Below are positions 44,460 to 55,962 of a stretch of DNA of 64,000 bases, piece by piece. The DNA is from Sequoia sempervirens. Its lineage: Eukaryota > Streptophyta > Pinopsida > Cupressales > Cupressaceae. Below the pieces are notes generated by a model that saw only the letters and a list, made by a program, of their open reading frames with translations, made no database searches and had not been told where the DNA came from. The stretch covers positions 1 to 64,000 of the forward strand of contig VDFB02195666.1 in NCBI GenBank assembly GCA_007258455.2, read 5' to 3'. Made by a program: the position numbers and the translations under genes. Within the stretch, counting starts at the first letter, position 1; each line of letters starts with the position of its first letter.

Positions 44460-44560
44460 GAATAGAATAGCGCAGAATGTGTGGTGGATTGGTAGGAAGA
44501 TAAAATAGAAGGCAAGAGGTTAGGGGTTCGACCCTCGTCTCATACATTTTGAACAAACTC
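44460..44560 (+). mobile_element. Possible tRNA-derived SINE head
   Basis: 'gtggtggattggtagg' (44481-44496) resembles a pol III A box. 'GGTTCGACCC' (44525-44534) is a full B-box match at suitable spacing and is followed by 'tcgtctcatac'. It interrupts the copia integrase fragment, as a SINE insertion would. No tail or target duplication was recognised, so this is tentative. It is not a complete tRNA gene. Confidence 0.45.
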
Positions 44561-44569
44561 TCTAGTCCG

Positions 44570-46326
44570 CATTCAAAGATGCTGACAAAGGTGCCATGTG
44601 GCTCCACTTCGTTGTGCCATGTGGCACAATTTCATTCGCTGATGTCTGCCACATGTCAAAGTTTGATTTGCCATTCTTGCCACGTTATCTACCACCGGTT
44701 GACACATGTCCAAATGTGATTGGTTTTGTTAGTGCCACATCATCAAGTTGCCAACTATGCTACCATGTCACCATGTTGACGTTAGCATGGTCAGCCCTTT
44801 TTACCCACAAACTCTGACTAGGCATATCTTTCGCCTACGAGCGCCGATTGAGGCGATTCAAATGGCGTTGGTCTCGTGGTGATGACCTCTTCAATGTGAT
44901 GCCACTTTTGACCATTTTTGTGACGATCAAATTTTGACCTTGAATCTGCATCTGGCCTGCTGTTTGACCAAAATTTGACCGTGCACAACTTGAGCATACA
45001 ATCTCCTATTGACTCTATTCAAGTTGTGTTGGGTTCGTTTTGGGGAGCTCTGTAACCTGGTGTTGACTTTAGGTGCATTTGGAACACTTGAATTTTTGGT
45101 GAAAATATCCACTCCGTTCAAGTTGTGTTGGGTTCGTTTTGGAGAGCTCTGTAACTTGGTGCCGACTTTAGGAGCATTTGGAACACTTGAATTTTTGGTG
45201 AAAATATCCACCTGGATCATGTTAAACTAGGGTTTGCTGCCGTCGTTAGGCGTGCCCTAGTTTTTGCCTTTAATGGTTTCTCCTATTTTTCAGATGTGTT
45301 GAGTCATTCTTTGATAATTTGCCTTTAATCCCATGTGTCTCTATTATTGTATGGACACAAGTTTATCCTGATTTTGCGGGAAACAAAAACACATTCATCA
45401 ATGTATGTGCAGGGTTTCTCGTGCATACAATGAACAAATATTGCCATAGGGTTGATAAAACCCTTTACCATGAGGCAAATAAAGTCATTTCCAATTTTTT
45501 GCATCATCGGGTTTTATTCCCAACTGTGCATAGAAACCATCTTTGATTTGCACCATCTGCGAAATTCGCCGATGATGCAAATCATATTATTGCCCTTCCT
45601 TTGAGTTGTATGGACCCAACAATGTTTCTATGTCACACTTGTATGTGGCTTAAAACCCCGCTCATACAAGGTGATCAATATGCAACCAAGTGAAGTTTGC
45701 ATGATCGGTATTTTTTGCCGAAAATGCAAGTAACATTTACCTCTGAAATTGTATGGTTGGGGAAAAACTGCAACCCTACAACTAAATAAACATCATACTT
45801 GTTGAATCGGGAATTTTTGTCAAAAATGCAAGTAAAAATCATTCCCAAGCTGTAATGTCGGGGATTTTCCTTGACCCTACAAGAAATTCTATGTCTTGCT
45901 TGTATCATCGACAATTCTTGCCGAAGTTGCAAAATGGTTATTCCAAATAGCTATTGTATAGTAGGCATTTTTTGCCGAGTGTGCAAGTAAGTGTTCTACC
46001 CCATTTGTAGGGTCAGGGTTTTTCCCCGACCCGACAAATAAAACAAAAGTTACTTGTAGAATCGTTAAATTTTAACGATTCAAAAGAAACCAAGATCTTC
46101 CCAAAGTTGCTAAGTCAGGATTTTTCAACAACTCTACAACAAAACAAACTTCCCACTTACAATGTCAGGATTGTTCAATGACTTTGCAACTTTTAAATCA
46201 AAGGCAATTTCCACTTGCAGTTTCATCACTTAGCAATGCATATACACATTTCTCGCCAAATTTTCCTAACATTGGAAATTATCCTACTTTGCCAAGCTAA
46301 TACTTTGCGCTCCATTTTTTGCATTC
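44570..46326. repeat. Repeat-rich spacer between the two giant LTRs
   Basis: Three kinds of repeat are seen. 44590-44770 has several 'gccaca/tgtggc' motifs ('ccatgtggc', 'gccacatg'). 45018-45215 is two copies of a 99-bp unit ('aagttgtgttgggttcgttt' to 'ggtgaaaatatccac') that differ at a few positions. 45560-46260 holds degenerate units with 'ttttttgccga-aatgcaagtaa' and 'gggtcagggtttttccccgaccc', often as imperfect inverted repeats, including a 23-bp palindrome at 46059-46081. The frames at 44927-45230 are a product of the 99-bp repeat. It may be the 5' end of element F. No gene seen. Confidence 0.5.
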
Positions 46327-48834
46327 TGTTGGACCTAAACCAAATTTTTTGCTTCATTAAGGCATTTTGCTTAAAAGGGTCTAAACCTTGCTAAAATGAT
46401 GTCAAATTACAATTTTTGGGCAAGTCAAGCATGGACTTTGGTTAGTATCGTGTCAGTTGTAAACAACAATTGAGCAACACATGGAGCTTAGAATCAAAAC
46501 CTGGGACTCAGAACGAGACATGTGATGATGGAGAAATATTTCACGATGAAATTGTACTCCGGCATGGTCATTTCAGTGGCCAGAACAGGGATTTTAGAGA
46601 GCAAACAAATGAAGATTCTTGGCAAAAAGCAAATCTACACCCTTGTAGCCCAGGGGTGCCCTTCTTAATGGAGGTCTAGATTTTGTGGTTTTTGCTTGTT
46701 GATGCATTCAATCTCTTCAAAATTAGCCTAGCTATCCGGCAAGCTATCCTACAAGGTCATCCGAGGTCTACAACTCCGGCAACTAAAGTCAGAATTTGAG
46801 GTTACAAGGAGACTTTTCATCACTGAAAATTGGTCAATTTGCAAATGAGCGCCCCTGTAGCCTAGGGGGGCCCTTCAAGATGACCCTTGAGATGAATGAG
46901 TTTGCAGATGATGTCTTCCTGAGATTTTTTATACTCTAGTCCAGCTTCGCAACGTACCAGATAGCTAGTCAATTTGACATTTTGAGAGATCATGGCAGTG
47001 ATTCTACCAGACACGTAAATTTGAGGGTGGTGAAATGTGGTATTCACACCTGTACCTCTGTAGGCCAGTGGCGCCTAGCCTTTAGGCCTGTCAGATGGGG
47101 TTTTTAGGTTTCAAAGTCTTCACGGGACATGTGTGCAATTACTCCAGCTATCCAACGAGCCCAACCATTAGCCTCCGAGATTTGGCAAACGCTCATACAT
47201 GCGAGGTCTTCATAGAATGCTGAAAAATGAAGACAGCTCAAAAATTGGCCAAGTCTGGTCGTACATTTCATCTTGGAAAAGGCGTCTTTCTCTTTGAGGT
47301 CTTAGAAGCAATTTTCTTGCTTCGTCACCTCCAGAGACATCTCTTGCAAGTTGATCTAGCTCCGCAGAGAGACAAACAGTGCACAAATTGGAGCACTCCA
47401 GTTCCTGGTGTCAGGGGTCAAAACAGGGTATACGGTTGAAAGTTGCACTTTTGACAAAATGGTGTTTGAGCTTTCTTAGGCTAGGGCGCCCTTGCTTTTG
47501 GGGTCTCTAATGCAGCTTTCAAGTGCCTTACGTACAGTCGTTGGATGCAGAATACTTCCAGTCATGCAGTGAGCCTACCATCCAGTCAGTAGGGTTCATC
47601 GTTCATTGTCAGCAGCAGTTTGAAGCGTTAGATGGCAGAATGGAGAAATGGCTAAGTATGGAAACTAAAAATCAATTTAATCAAAGGCGCCTAATTTTTT
47701 GAGGTGTTAAACGTTGGATTTTGCAGTTGTAGCTCCTAGCAGGCATTTCATCCTTGCTCTGTAGGCTTCATGATGAACATCCCAGCTTGGTCTCAGCATC
47801 ACCCAGTCAATTGGAATTCAGTGTTGAATATGGTCAACTGTAACTTTGCAGTGAGCTACAAAGTAGGAAGTTAGCAAAAAACGTGATATCTTGAGAAAAT
47901 GGACGCCTATAAGGTCAAATGAGGACTTTTCGAGATTAATGAAGGTTGCCGAATCCATCCAAGTGCTTTACGTTGTTTGTCAACTGAATAAAATAATATT
48001 TAATATTTATTTTGCATGCACAAGTATTAAATGAAAATTTTCTTCAAAGGGGGGCCTTTTTGATGCTTATTCTCAAAATCGCATGTGATGGCAAGTGAAT
48101 ATTATTTTATTATTATTTTAATCTGGACTCCGAGTCAATGTCAGTGTAACTGGAGTGGGTCCAATTAGAGACATTCTATTTCAGTCGAGGTTTTAAAATC
48201 TTGCAGTCATCATTATGGTGCGAATTTACTCTATTTAAACATGGCGCCATCAATTAAATCACTCACACAGCTTTAGAAATTCGTACTTCTTCAAGGCAGA
48301 GGCAATTTTCTCCAAAGTTGGGCGATTTCTTTAGCAATTAAATTCAGAGACATCAAATAATTCCTTTTGCAAGTACCAGTTCACAGATATCAACGAATTT
48401 GAAGAAACAAGTGGCGATTTTGGCAGAGGAAGAACACAAAAAAGACGTGTTTTCTCCTCTCAAATTCATCATAATTCTCTCAGATTCAATTCGCATGTTC
48501 CACAAATAGGAAAATTTTGACAAATTAATTCATCTGGATTGATTTTACAGGGCTTCCTTAGTTAAATCCATGTGCTTGAATTTTCAAGAATTTTTAACTC
48601 CAGAGCATCACTTCTAGAGTTTCTAATTTTCTCAACTGAAAATTCCTTGCATGGTCAAGTAAAAGTTAGATTTTCGCATTTCTAACGTTTTGGGTTCTTA
48701 GAATCTTTTTTTTGGACAAAACCCATATCTCAGATATTTTCGCCGAAAATTGCACTTCGATAGGCTATTTTTAGCTTAACGGAAATCTTGTCAAAACCTA
48801 GCCGTGTTCATAGTCAACAGGTGAGTTTTTCAAA

Positions 48835-51394
48835 ATGCAATACACTAAGCTCTAATACAGGACCAAATCAGTCCCAACTCACGACTTCATTGTGACAGTT
48901 GAGACGAATCTCCAAAAGGTGCTGCCAGAGGCAGTCTTAGATCTAGTCAAGATCAGTGATTCGATTATTCAGAACATTCAGCAGTCCAGATTACTTGAGG
49001 CCGCTTCCATACCTATCTTCGTTCACTATGTTGAGTTCGTAATGTCTTGTGTTAAGCATTACAACTTTGCTACTTGTGAGATAGTGTTAGTAGATGGACG
49101 AGGCATTTGTAGTCTCAAGCCTCTGGACGTTGAAAGAAGTTTTGGTACCCCTCAGCACCTGAGCAGTTTGGTCATTTCCATGGAGTAGTGTGAGCATGCA
49201 TTCAACGCTGATATGGACAAGTGCCAAAGTAAGATGGCAGAGCGATGGTTGAAGCAAAAGAAGAACAAATCGCCAAACAACGTGGGTTGCGGTGAGTACA
49301 ATGATGAGTACGCGATTCTAGTTACACTCTTGAATCATGTCTCAGGTCATTTAGATGCAAACGTTTTCCAGCCCTAGATGTATTACATCATTTGTCGCAT
49401 CATATCTGGGGCAGGAGCATTATGACTGGGCATCCTTCATCAGCGATGTTCTCCACAGGCAAATCACCGGTTTTCGAGTTGCCAACGAATTTCACATGTA
49501 TTCTTACCTTGTGTACTTGATCGCCTACCCGGGTCAGTTTAGAGGATTAAATACGGTTGGCATACTCAGTGTTCAGAAAGTCTATCACTATTGTGATCAG
49601 CTTGAGTTCACTAAGGCTAAACATCAGTTCAAGCGTGTTCAAGAGACTTTCCTAACTTATATAGTGAGAAACTTGGACCGGGAGTTGCATATTCGTATCT
49701 CGGCGGTTACTAGAGCAACGACGGTTGATTGGGGAGACTGGTTCATTTAGTTCCCGACATACACCTACATCCGAGTATATGGATTTACAAGAAATCCAAC
49801 CATTCTTCCACGCTATCCTTCAGATAGAATAGTTTTCATGGAGTTCCTAAGGCAGTTACATGATGTTCATCGTCATTTGTGCCACAAGCATAAACAAACT
49901 GCCAACTTTCCCATGCAGTTCGGAATATCTTGGTCTAGAACGACAGTTGATGCCAAAGCTGCAGGACAGGAGCTAGAGAAGTAAAAGCCTAAACAAAAGA
50001 AAAGGAGTAACCCTCCTAAGAAAAGTCAAGTGCCGAACAATTCGATAGGTAAGACGCTTGCCATTGATATGCACAAAGAGCTTGTTAGAGAGCTAGTTCA
50101 GAGTTTTCCAATACGTGAGGTCCAGCCTCGCATTCCTACACCAACCCTGGAGCAGTCACCAGTTCCAATTCATATTGAATTGGACTTAGACTCTCCATCT
50201 CGCAGCAACTCCTCTACATATTCACTTTCGTCGGAGCCTCCCGTTGCTAGTACAGATCCTTCCAGTTGCATTAGCCGAGATCAGTCTTGGATTGAAGCTC
50301 ATCTAGGAAGAAAGTAGAGGCAGCCATCCTATGTCCTTGATCATTCAAACTTTGATCATGTTTATCAGGATGCGCCAGACAAGAGGGTCAAAAAACAGGT
50401 CCACATAGAGAGGAATGTTGATATGGAGATCGTCGTTGAGACTGCCATACCTCCAGAGGGGAAGAGTTTGGATGAGATTGAAGCTTAGGACTTCGAGGTG
50501 ATCACAGTCAACCTTGCTTGTAGCACTCACCAGACGCAGGTTGATCTCCTACAGGTTGCTGCAAACAACACCAGGGATAGAATGTTGAAGGACGAAGAAG
50601 ACAAGGCAGCCCTAAAGGCTGAAATCAAACAGCTTCCTCAGTACATTTCTAGTCTTATACATAGGTCAGATGTTACCGTCACACTCCCTCCAATGCTTGA
50701 GCCACTAGCAGAATAGGGCCAACTTAATCACCTGGTTACTTATTGCAAGCGTTTGGAGGAATGGGAGGAGGAGTTCGTTGCTAGAGGTCGCTCTGTGCTT
50801 GCAGAGTTATATCAGTTGCAGTACAATGCACGAGAGCTCCGTCTATGTCTCCAAGATGAGGAGCGAGACATGGCGATTAACAGACCCCGGGATGAGATTA
50901 TGATTGCTCACCTGAGTGTGGCATATGAATCAGTCACAGATGCAGAAGATAGAGAGGCTATCTACTCTTGGAAAACACAGTTGGTTTTCAAGGCGAAGAT
51001 AGAGGAAACGATGGCATCAAAGATGGCTGAGAGTAGAGAGCACGTCACTAGTGCACTCCGGTATGTGAGAACTCTCGTGTCTCGCATACTGTGCCGGTAT
51101 CAGATATAGGGTGGTGCGTATGTTGAGCTTACTGATGTACAATTAGAGCTCCAGGCACTCGTTCATAGTGTTTTCATTGGGGAGACCGTTGGTTGTAAGA
51201 TGGATCAACTTACAGTCATGTTAGCGTTGTTCGATGAAGCAACCGGGAGCAGAGGTGAACTTCAGTGTCAGATCTCAGTTGGTGAGGACATGGTACACAA
51301 ACATAGCATACTTCGACAGAGTATCAGTGCTCTAGACAGTGATGTAGTTAACAATCTCGTTGAGGGATTGGTTGCTCGAGATCACTGCCAGTAG
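48835..51394 (+). pseudogene. LTR-borne unknown ORF, G2 copy
   Basis: Homologous codon by codon to the G1 copy. Open parts are 48892-49188 (frame 1), then 49355-49750, 50030-50317, 50498-50716, 50753-51109 and 51200-51394 (frame 2), separated by stops and one frame change. A full protein would have about 850 residues. Features are 'LLEAASIPIFVHYVEFVMSC', 'ICSLKPLDVERSFGTPQHL', 'LVYLIAYPGQFRGLN', 'FPTYTYIRVYGF', a basic 'KPKQKKRSNPPKKSQ', a Ser-rich part, and a C-terminal helical part ending 'NLVEGLVARDHCQ'. I cannot name the family. It is not Gag, protease, RT or integrase. Many differences between the copies appear synonymous or conservative, which suggests past selection on the protein. Confidence 0.7.
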
Positions 51395-51751
51395 ACTTCA
51401 ATTCCCACCTCTCAGGATAGACATTAAACACAGGAGTTAAACTTGGTGTTACCTTTTCAAGTTAACTCGTTGTCACATCTCATGCATGTGTATTTTGGAA
51501 TTATCTATGTTCACTTGGAGTTACATTTAGGGTTTTCGTTAACTGATGGTAGTGTTCCAGTTAACTTGCTTTGAATAAGGACGTGCATGCTTGCACATTG
51601 TCCATTTAGATTAAATGTACTGGTTAACTGATGGTAACTTTCCAATTAACTATATAGTTTGTTTTATTAGGGTTTAGCAATAATCTTGCATGCATTGCAA
51701 GACTGTAGTTGACTCAAGGTGATTTTAGGGTTCCCTACACATTTTGATGTC

Positions 51752-51763
51752 TATAAATAAGAG
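51752..51763 (+). promoter_or_regulatory. TATA box of giant LTR G2
   Basis: TATAAATAAGAG lies 0.75 kb before the LTR end and is identical to the G1 copy. It implies that transcription of the element starts near 51780 and that the unknown frame lies upstream in U3. Confidence 0.65.
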
Positions 51764-52518
51764 TTTTTGCTCATTTGTACATGACTTTTGCACGAGAGAG
51801 AAATATATGCTGCGCCTACCTTGCTTGTAATATTGCTCGTTTTGTATTTGTTCATGAGTATTTATTGTTATAATGAATTGTTATGCCGCTTGGGTTTCAT
51901 CCAATTATGATGGTGAATGCTTGCCTTAGTTAGATATAGTGGCTTGTTCGATTGTAGATTGTATGCGTGTCTCACCTATGCAATTTATTGTCCTAGTTGG
52001 CTATCCTTCGTGGTTTGTGTTCAAAAATTTTTTTCAGATTGAGCTGATAGTTGTGCCACCTTGCCTTCAAGTTGAGAATCTGCACTTGGTTTATCGTGTG
52101 ATGTGTGTGAGCAATAAGCTTATTCAAACAAGCTGATAGTCGTTCCACCTTTACTTCACATTGTGAGTCTGTACCCGATTTATCTTCTAATAATCATTAT
52201 TTCTCCGTTTCCTCATGTTCTGAATTCTTGAGGGGATTGGATACTTTAAGTTACTAAGTTTTGTGTGTTGTAGTTAAGTCTTTTGAAACTAGAAAATACT
52301 TAGCTGCAACGTATAGAGTTTTCTTGAAAGCCTTGTCCCTCTTACAGTTGAGAGAAAAAGACAGGATATTGTTTAATTTGCTTTTCTTTTGAAACACTTT
52401 TGTCAGCACAACAAGGGAGCTTCCCCTCCTAATTTGAAGAGCACTCATTGCAGAGTGTGCATAGCTGTCCGTACCAACTTGCACTCCAGAGGCATTAGTT
52501 GTTACACCAATAGTTTTC

Positions 52519-52536
52519 TGGCGCCCACCGTGGGGC
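52519..52536 (+). other. Primer-binding-like site after G2
   Basis: TGGCGCCCACCGTGGGGC begins six bases after the LTR end. It starts with TGG as required for a tRNA 3' CCA, but it is not the initiator-Met type used by elements A, B, N and E. The tRNA was not identified. Stretch 52537-53032 is leader with no clear gene, with an 'ggaagaagag'-like purine-rich part near 52765. Confidence 0.6.
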
Positions 52537-53032
52537 ACGAGGTAAGAAAACTTTCCAAGCTTAGGCTTTGCACGGTTATGACTATATGGCGTCCTACTGC
52601 TTCAAGACAACAACCAGGACTAATTTCGCTTGCTATATAGCCAAATCTAGTTTTCATCGAAGCAGAGCAGTCAAACATCATTAGTAGCTTGCGCACTTTT
52701 ATTTTTGAAAATCATACATCTACCACTCATTGGAGAAACGCGACTACGACTCTAGATAAAGAAGAAGAGAAAGCAGATCTTGCAGCAAGTAGACCAGTCT
52801 TGCCACCTCTCGCATGGAATTAAGCATCCTGGCGTAACTAGTTTATACAAGAAGAAGGAGAGGTAATCCTCCCATCCGGTCAGATCCTGTTTTCCAAGAG
52901 GCTCCTAACTGATTCATTGAAGGAGAGATTTTTGAAGAAGAGATTCCTATTCCAGTTGAAGAAATAGGTGATCGTAATAACAACAATAACCACGATGGTC
53001 GCAATGGGAGAAACGCAAGACGTCCAACCCCC

Positions 53033-53589
53033 TTGCCTTGGGGTGACAATATTGGACTGTTGGCTTTACACGAACACCATGAACTACCCAAGGGTTCACG
53101 CAAGTTTTTCTCGAGATTTCATGGTGATGGTTCCAAACATCCTGATGAACATCTATCAACATTCATGGCGGCTTGTTCCGTTTTGCATGTTGCACATGAG
53201 GACATCGCAGTATGTCTCTTCGTGGAGACTCTTGAGAACAACGTAGCAAACTAGTTCAACAATCTTGAGCTAGGCATCATCACTAGTTGGGCACTCATAA
53301 GTGAGAAGTTCTTGGCAAGATTCAAACCTGTCGAGGACAATCACAGACTTTTTGGACAACTCTCAAATTCGAAGATGGAGAAGCATGAACAGATGAGAGA
53401 ATTTGTGGCAATGTTTAATTGCCTTGTTACACGTCTTTCTCACACTTTAAATCCATCTGATGAAATTCTGATGAGTTCTTTCATCAACACACTACTGTTA
53501 GAAATTGCCTTTTTCTTGAAGATAAGCGAAGAAGATAGTCTACAACTCCTTTAGGAAGAAGCAATTAAGCTCGAAGACAATATGATTAC
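53033..53589 (+). pseudogene. Gag fragment of the giant-LTR element, cut by element D
   Basis: The frame reads 'LPKGSRKFFSRFHGDGSKHP', 'DEHLSTFMAACSVLHVAHED', 'ITSWALISEKFLARFKPVED', 'MREFVAMFNCLVTRLSHTL' and 'EILMSSFINTLLLEIAFFLK', a typical gypsy Gag capsid in one frame. TAG stops occur at about 53253 and 53553. The sequence ends at 53589, where element D begins. The rest of the element, if present, lies beyond the window. Confidence 0.8.
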
Positions 53590-55556
53590 TGTTGTCACCT
53601 AGAAATTGCACTCTATGCACAGAGATTGAAACTGAGCTTTCTAGAGCAACATGGGATCATTTCAAGGCTGTGGATCACCTATAGTTGAAATGAACCTCCG
53701 GAGAAGGCCGGCTTCCTTTGGGTATCACCTAAACTATTGATCTGTGTGAGGTAAAGGGAGAAGAAGTGCATACAAAAGATGAAACTAAACTGAACTATTC
53801 CTATGGTGATACACCGAATTTGATGAGAAATCAGGGAATGAAAACAAGATGCAAACACACTGGGGTAACTAGACTGAAGCTGTCTTACTCAACATTATCC
53901 TCATTAGACTTATGCATCACTCTTGACAGGTTTGATCTACATACATATCTCAAGGAGGAAGAAACAAACTTCACAGCTTTGTGGTATGAATACAGATTTA
54001 GAAAAACATTGTTAAAGAAATACATACATAAGCTAACATACAGAGATGAGAGTGGTAAGAGCATTAGTACTTGTTTTCAAGGTGAACTCTGCTTTACATT
54101 CTAGATTTCAGTTGAGTTACAAAACATACATTTAGTCGAGAAATGATTGACAAAAATCACTAACTCTTTAGAGTGTATAATCTGAACTATATACAAAAAG
54201 GCAAAAAAAAATGCCTTATATATCAAACTTCCCCGACCCCTTAGGGCTTACAAAATATCAGTCCCAGAAAGATTTCCCCGCATATCTTTTGAATGAATTA
54301 AATGCAGAAACCTGCGTGTCCATGACGGTGAAGAGTCATCCCCGGAGAAGCCCTCTGATCTTTCTGCAACCACCGCATTCATTCCTCTGTCCTCGTGTCC
54401 GAACTCCTTGAATGCTACTGAGTTCACTGTCGATTGGCGTTGCATTCGTCCTGTGTTGGCATTCTACGCTCTGATCAAACTGCCATGGCTCGTCTCAGTT
54501 CCTCCTGGTTGGTCGAACGTTTTCCACGCGGGCTCGGCAGGTGGTCAAAGCTCTTTTTGAAAAGAATCGCATCTTGGCGAGACACTGAAAGTGTCTCACC
54601 GATGCGATTATGTCCTTTGCGACTTATCGGCATGACTCAAACTGTCGTTGAGACGTCATGACGAAAATCCTATCTCCTAGCGAGCCATCTGTTTCGGGGA
54701 GACCTTTGCTGATGTCTCTAGAAGTTATACCGCTGAGCTTCCTTCCTTCTGTCGGCCATACATTCTTATATCGACAAGACCTTACGTCGATGTCAAGCTC
54801 TTTTGGCGAGGTCTTTACTTTCTGGTCGGTGAGACATGATGCGGTCATTGAGACATCGTGACGAACTCCCCCTGTCTGCCTGAGCTCTCCTCACTTTGCT
54901 GAGACTCCTGCCGGTTGGGAAGATATCATACCGAAGGCGCTTTGCTTTAGCGAGGGTCTTTCCTTTCGGCATGACTTTCCTTTATCGCCCAGACCTTACA
55001 CCGAGGTCCTCACTTTCTGCCGAGCTGTTCACTTTACTGTCGGCGAGACATCACCGAGTCGGGGAAACTTCTTATCGAACTCACAAGACTATGTCGAAGT
55101 ATTGTCACCTTCGGCGAGACTTTGGACAGTCGCCAGGACCCCATGGCGGAAGCCCCAACTCCTAGTGATACCGGATGTTTCATTGGTGGGACCCCCACTT
55201 GTTTGCCTCCGCCATCAAGACCCCCCGGTCGGGGAGACACCCACTGGCCGGCAAGAGGTTGTGCCGAAGGCACCTTAGCTTGGCGAGGCCTCATTTCATC
55301 TGTCGGCAAGAGACCATTAGTGTCTCCCCGAATGCATTTTACCTTACTGAGCTCCGTATTCCTTTTGCCAAGACATCAACGAGTCGGGGAGACCTCAGTG
55401 GTCGCCGAGACTATCTGCCGAAAGACAACTCACGCCGATAGGATCCCTAGTTTGAAGCACTCGGACTTAATGGAAACCCTGCTAGTCGGCGAGACCTCTG
55501 AAATGTCCCGCCGACTTTCTCCTTAGATGATTTTCATGCTGAACCTCCCTTGGGCA
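53590..55556 (-). repeat. 3' LTR of element D
   Basis: Starts TGTTGTCACC on the plus strand and is paired with 62164-64000 up to about 55402, where the window end stops the comparison. The inner end is not certain. My choice, 55556, puts 'GTGGGAGAAAC' on the minus strand as the polypurine tract just before TG. Alternatives ending in CA are 55591 and 55693. The part 54540-55510 is GC-rich with many copies of a 'TCGGCGAGAC' motif. Stretch 55557-55962 is the 3' untranslated part and no gene was seen. Confidence 0.7.
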
Positions 55557-55962
55557 GTTTCTCCCACTGAGTTCCCTACGACCTAACAACAGATGTAGAG
55601 TCTTTGCCCTTGTGTGAATGTTCCATTGGCCTCTCGAAGATCTAACATATGATTATCTTGCCTGATTTAACTGTAGGTGAAATATAGGCAACAATTCTGG
55701 CGACCTTTGCGGGATGTTTGCCTGCTAAACATGAAGACCAGTAGTCTAGGCCTATCCATTGAGCATGGAGTCGTTAGAAAACCAGAAACAAACATAACAT
55801 TAGTTTTGCACATGGCCGCAATTCGTATGAGACCCATAGGACACAACAGGTTGCCAAAAAACAGCAAGACAGGGGAAACTGAAAAGAAAAATATTTACTG
55901 TGCTGAAACAGCACTTATGGAAAACATAAAGCCTAAACTAATATGTACAATAGATGGACCTG

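Larger units (their letters stand above)
46327..52512 (+). mobile_element. Giant 5' LTR (G2), 6.2 kb, of a gypsy-type element
   Basis: Starts TGTTGGACC and ends ACACCAATA (the last CA mutated to TA). It corresponds end to end with solo LTR G1 on the opposite strand. A primer-like site and a gag follow, so it is the 5' LTR of an element whose remainder lies beyond element D. The layout is about 2.5 kb of AT-rich or unknown sequence, an unknown reading frame at 48835-51394, a TATA box at 51752, then about 0.75 kb of R/U5. The target duplication partner is outside the window. Confidence 0.85.

Noticed and set aside
44460..44560. A complete tRNA gene
   Set aside because: Only A- and B-box-like strings are present. 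The acceptor and anticodon stems do not pair, so a SINE head is the better reading.
45009..45230. Repetitive 73-97 residue frames on both strands
   Set aside because: They are explained by the 99-bp tandem pair.
31528..52512. A DNA transposon with 6-kb terminal inverted repeats
   Set aside because: Each arm has its own TG...CA-type ends. G1 has its own 5-bp duplication on both sides and G2 is followed by a primer site and gag, so they are two LTRs inserted independently.
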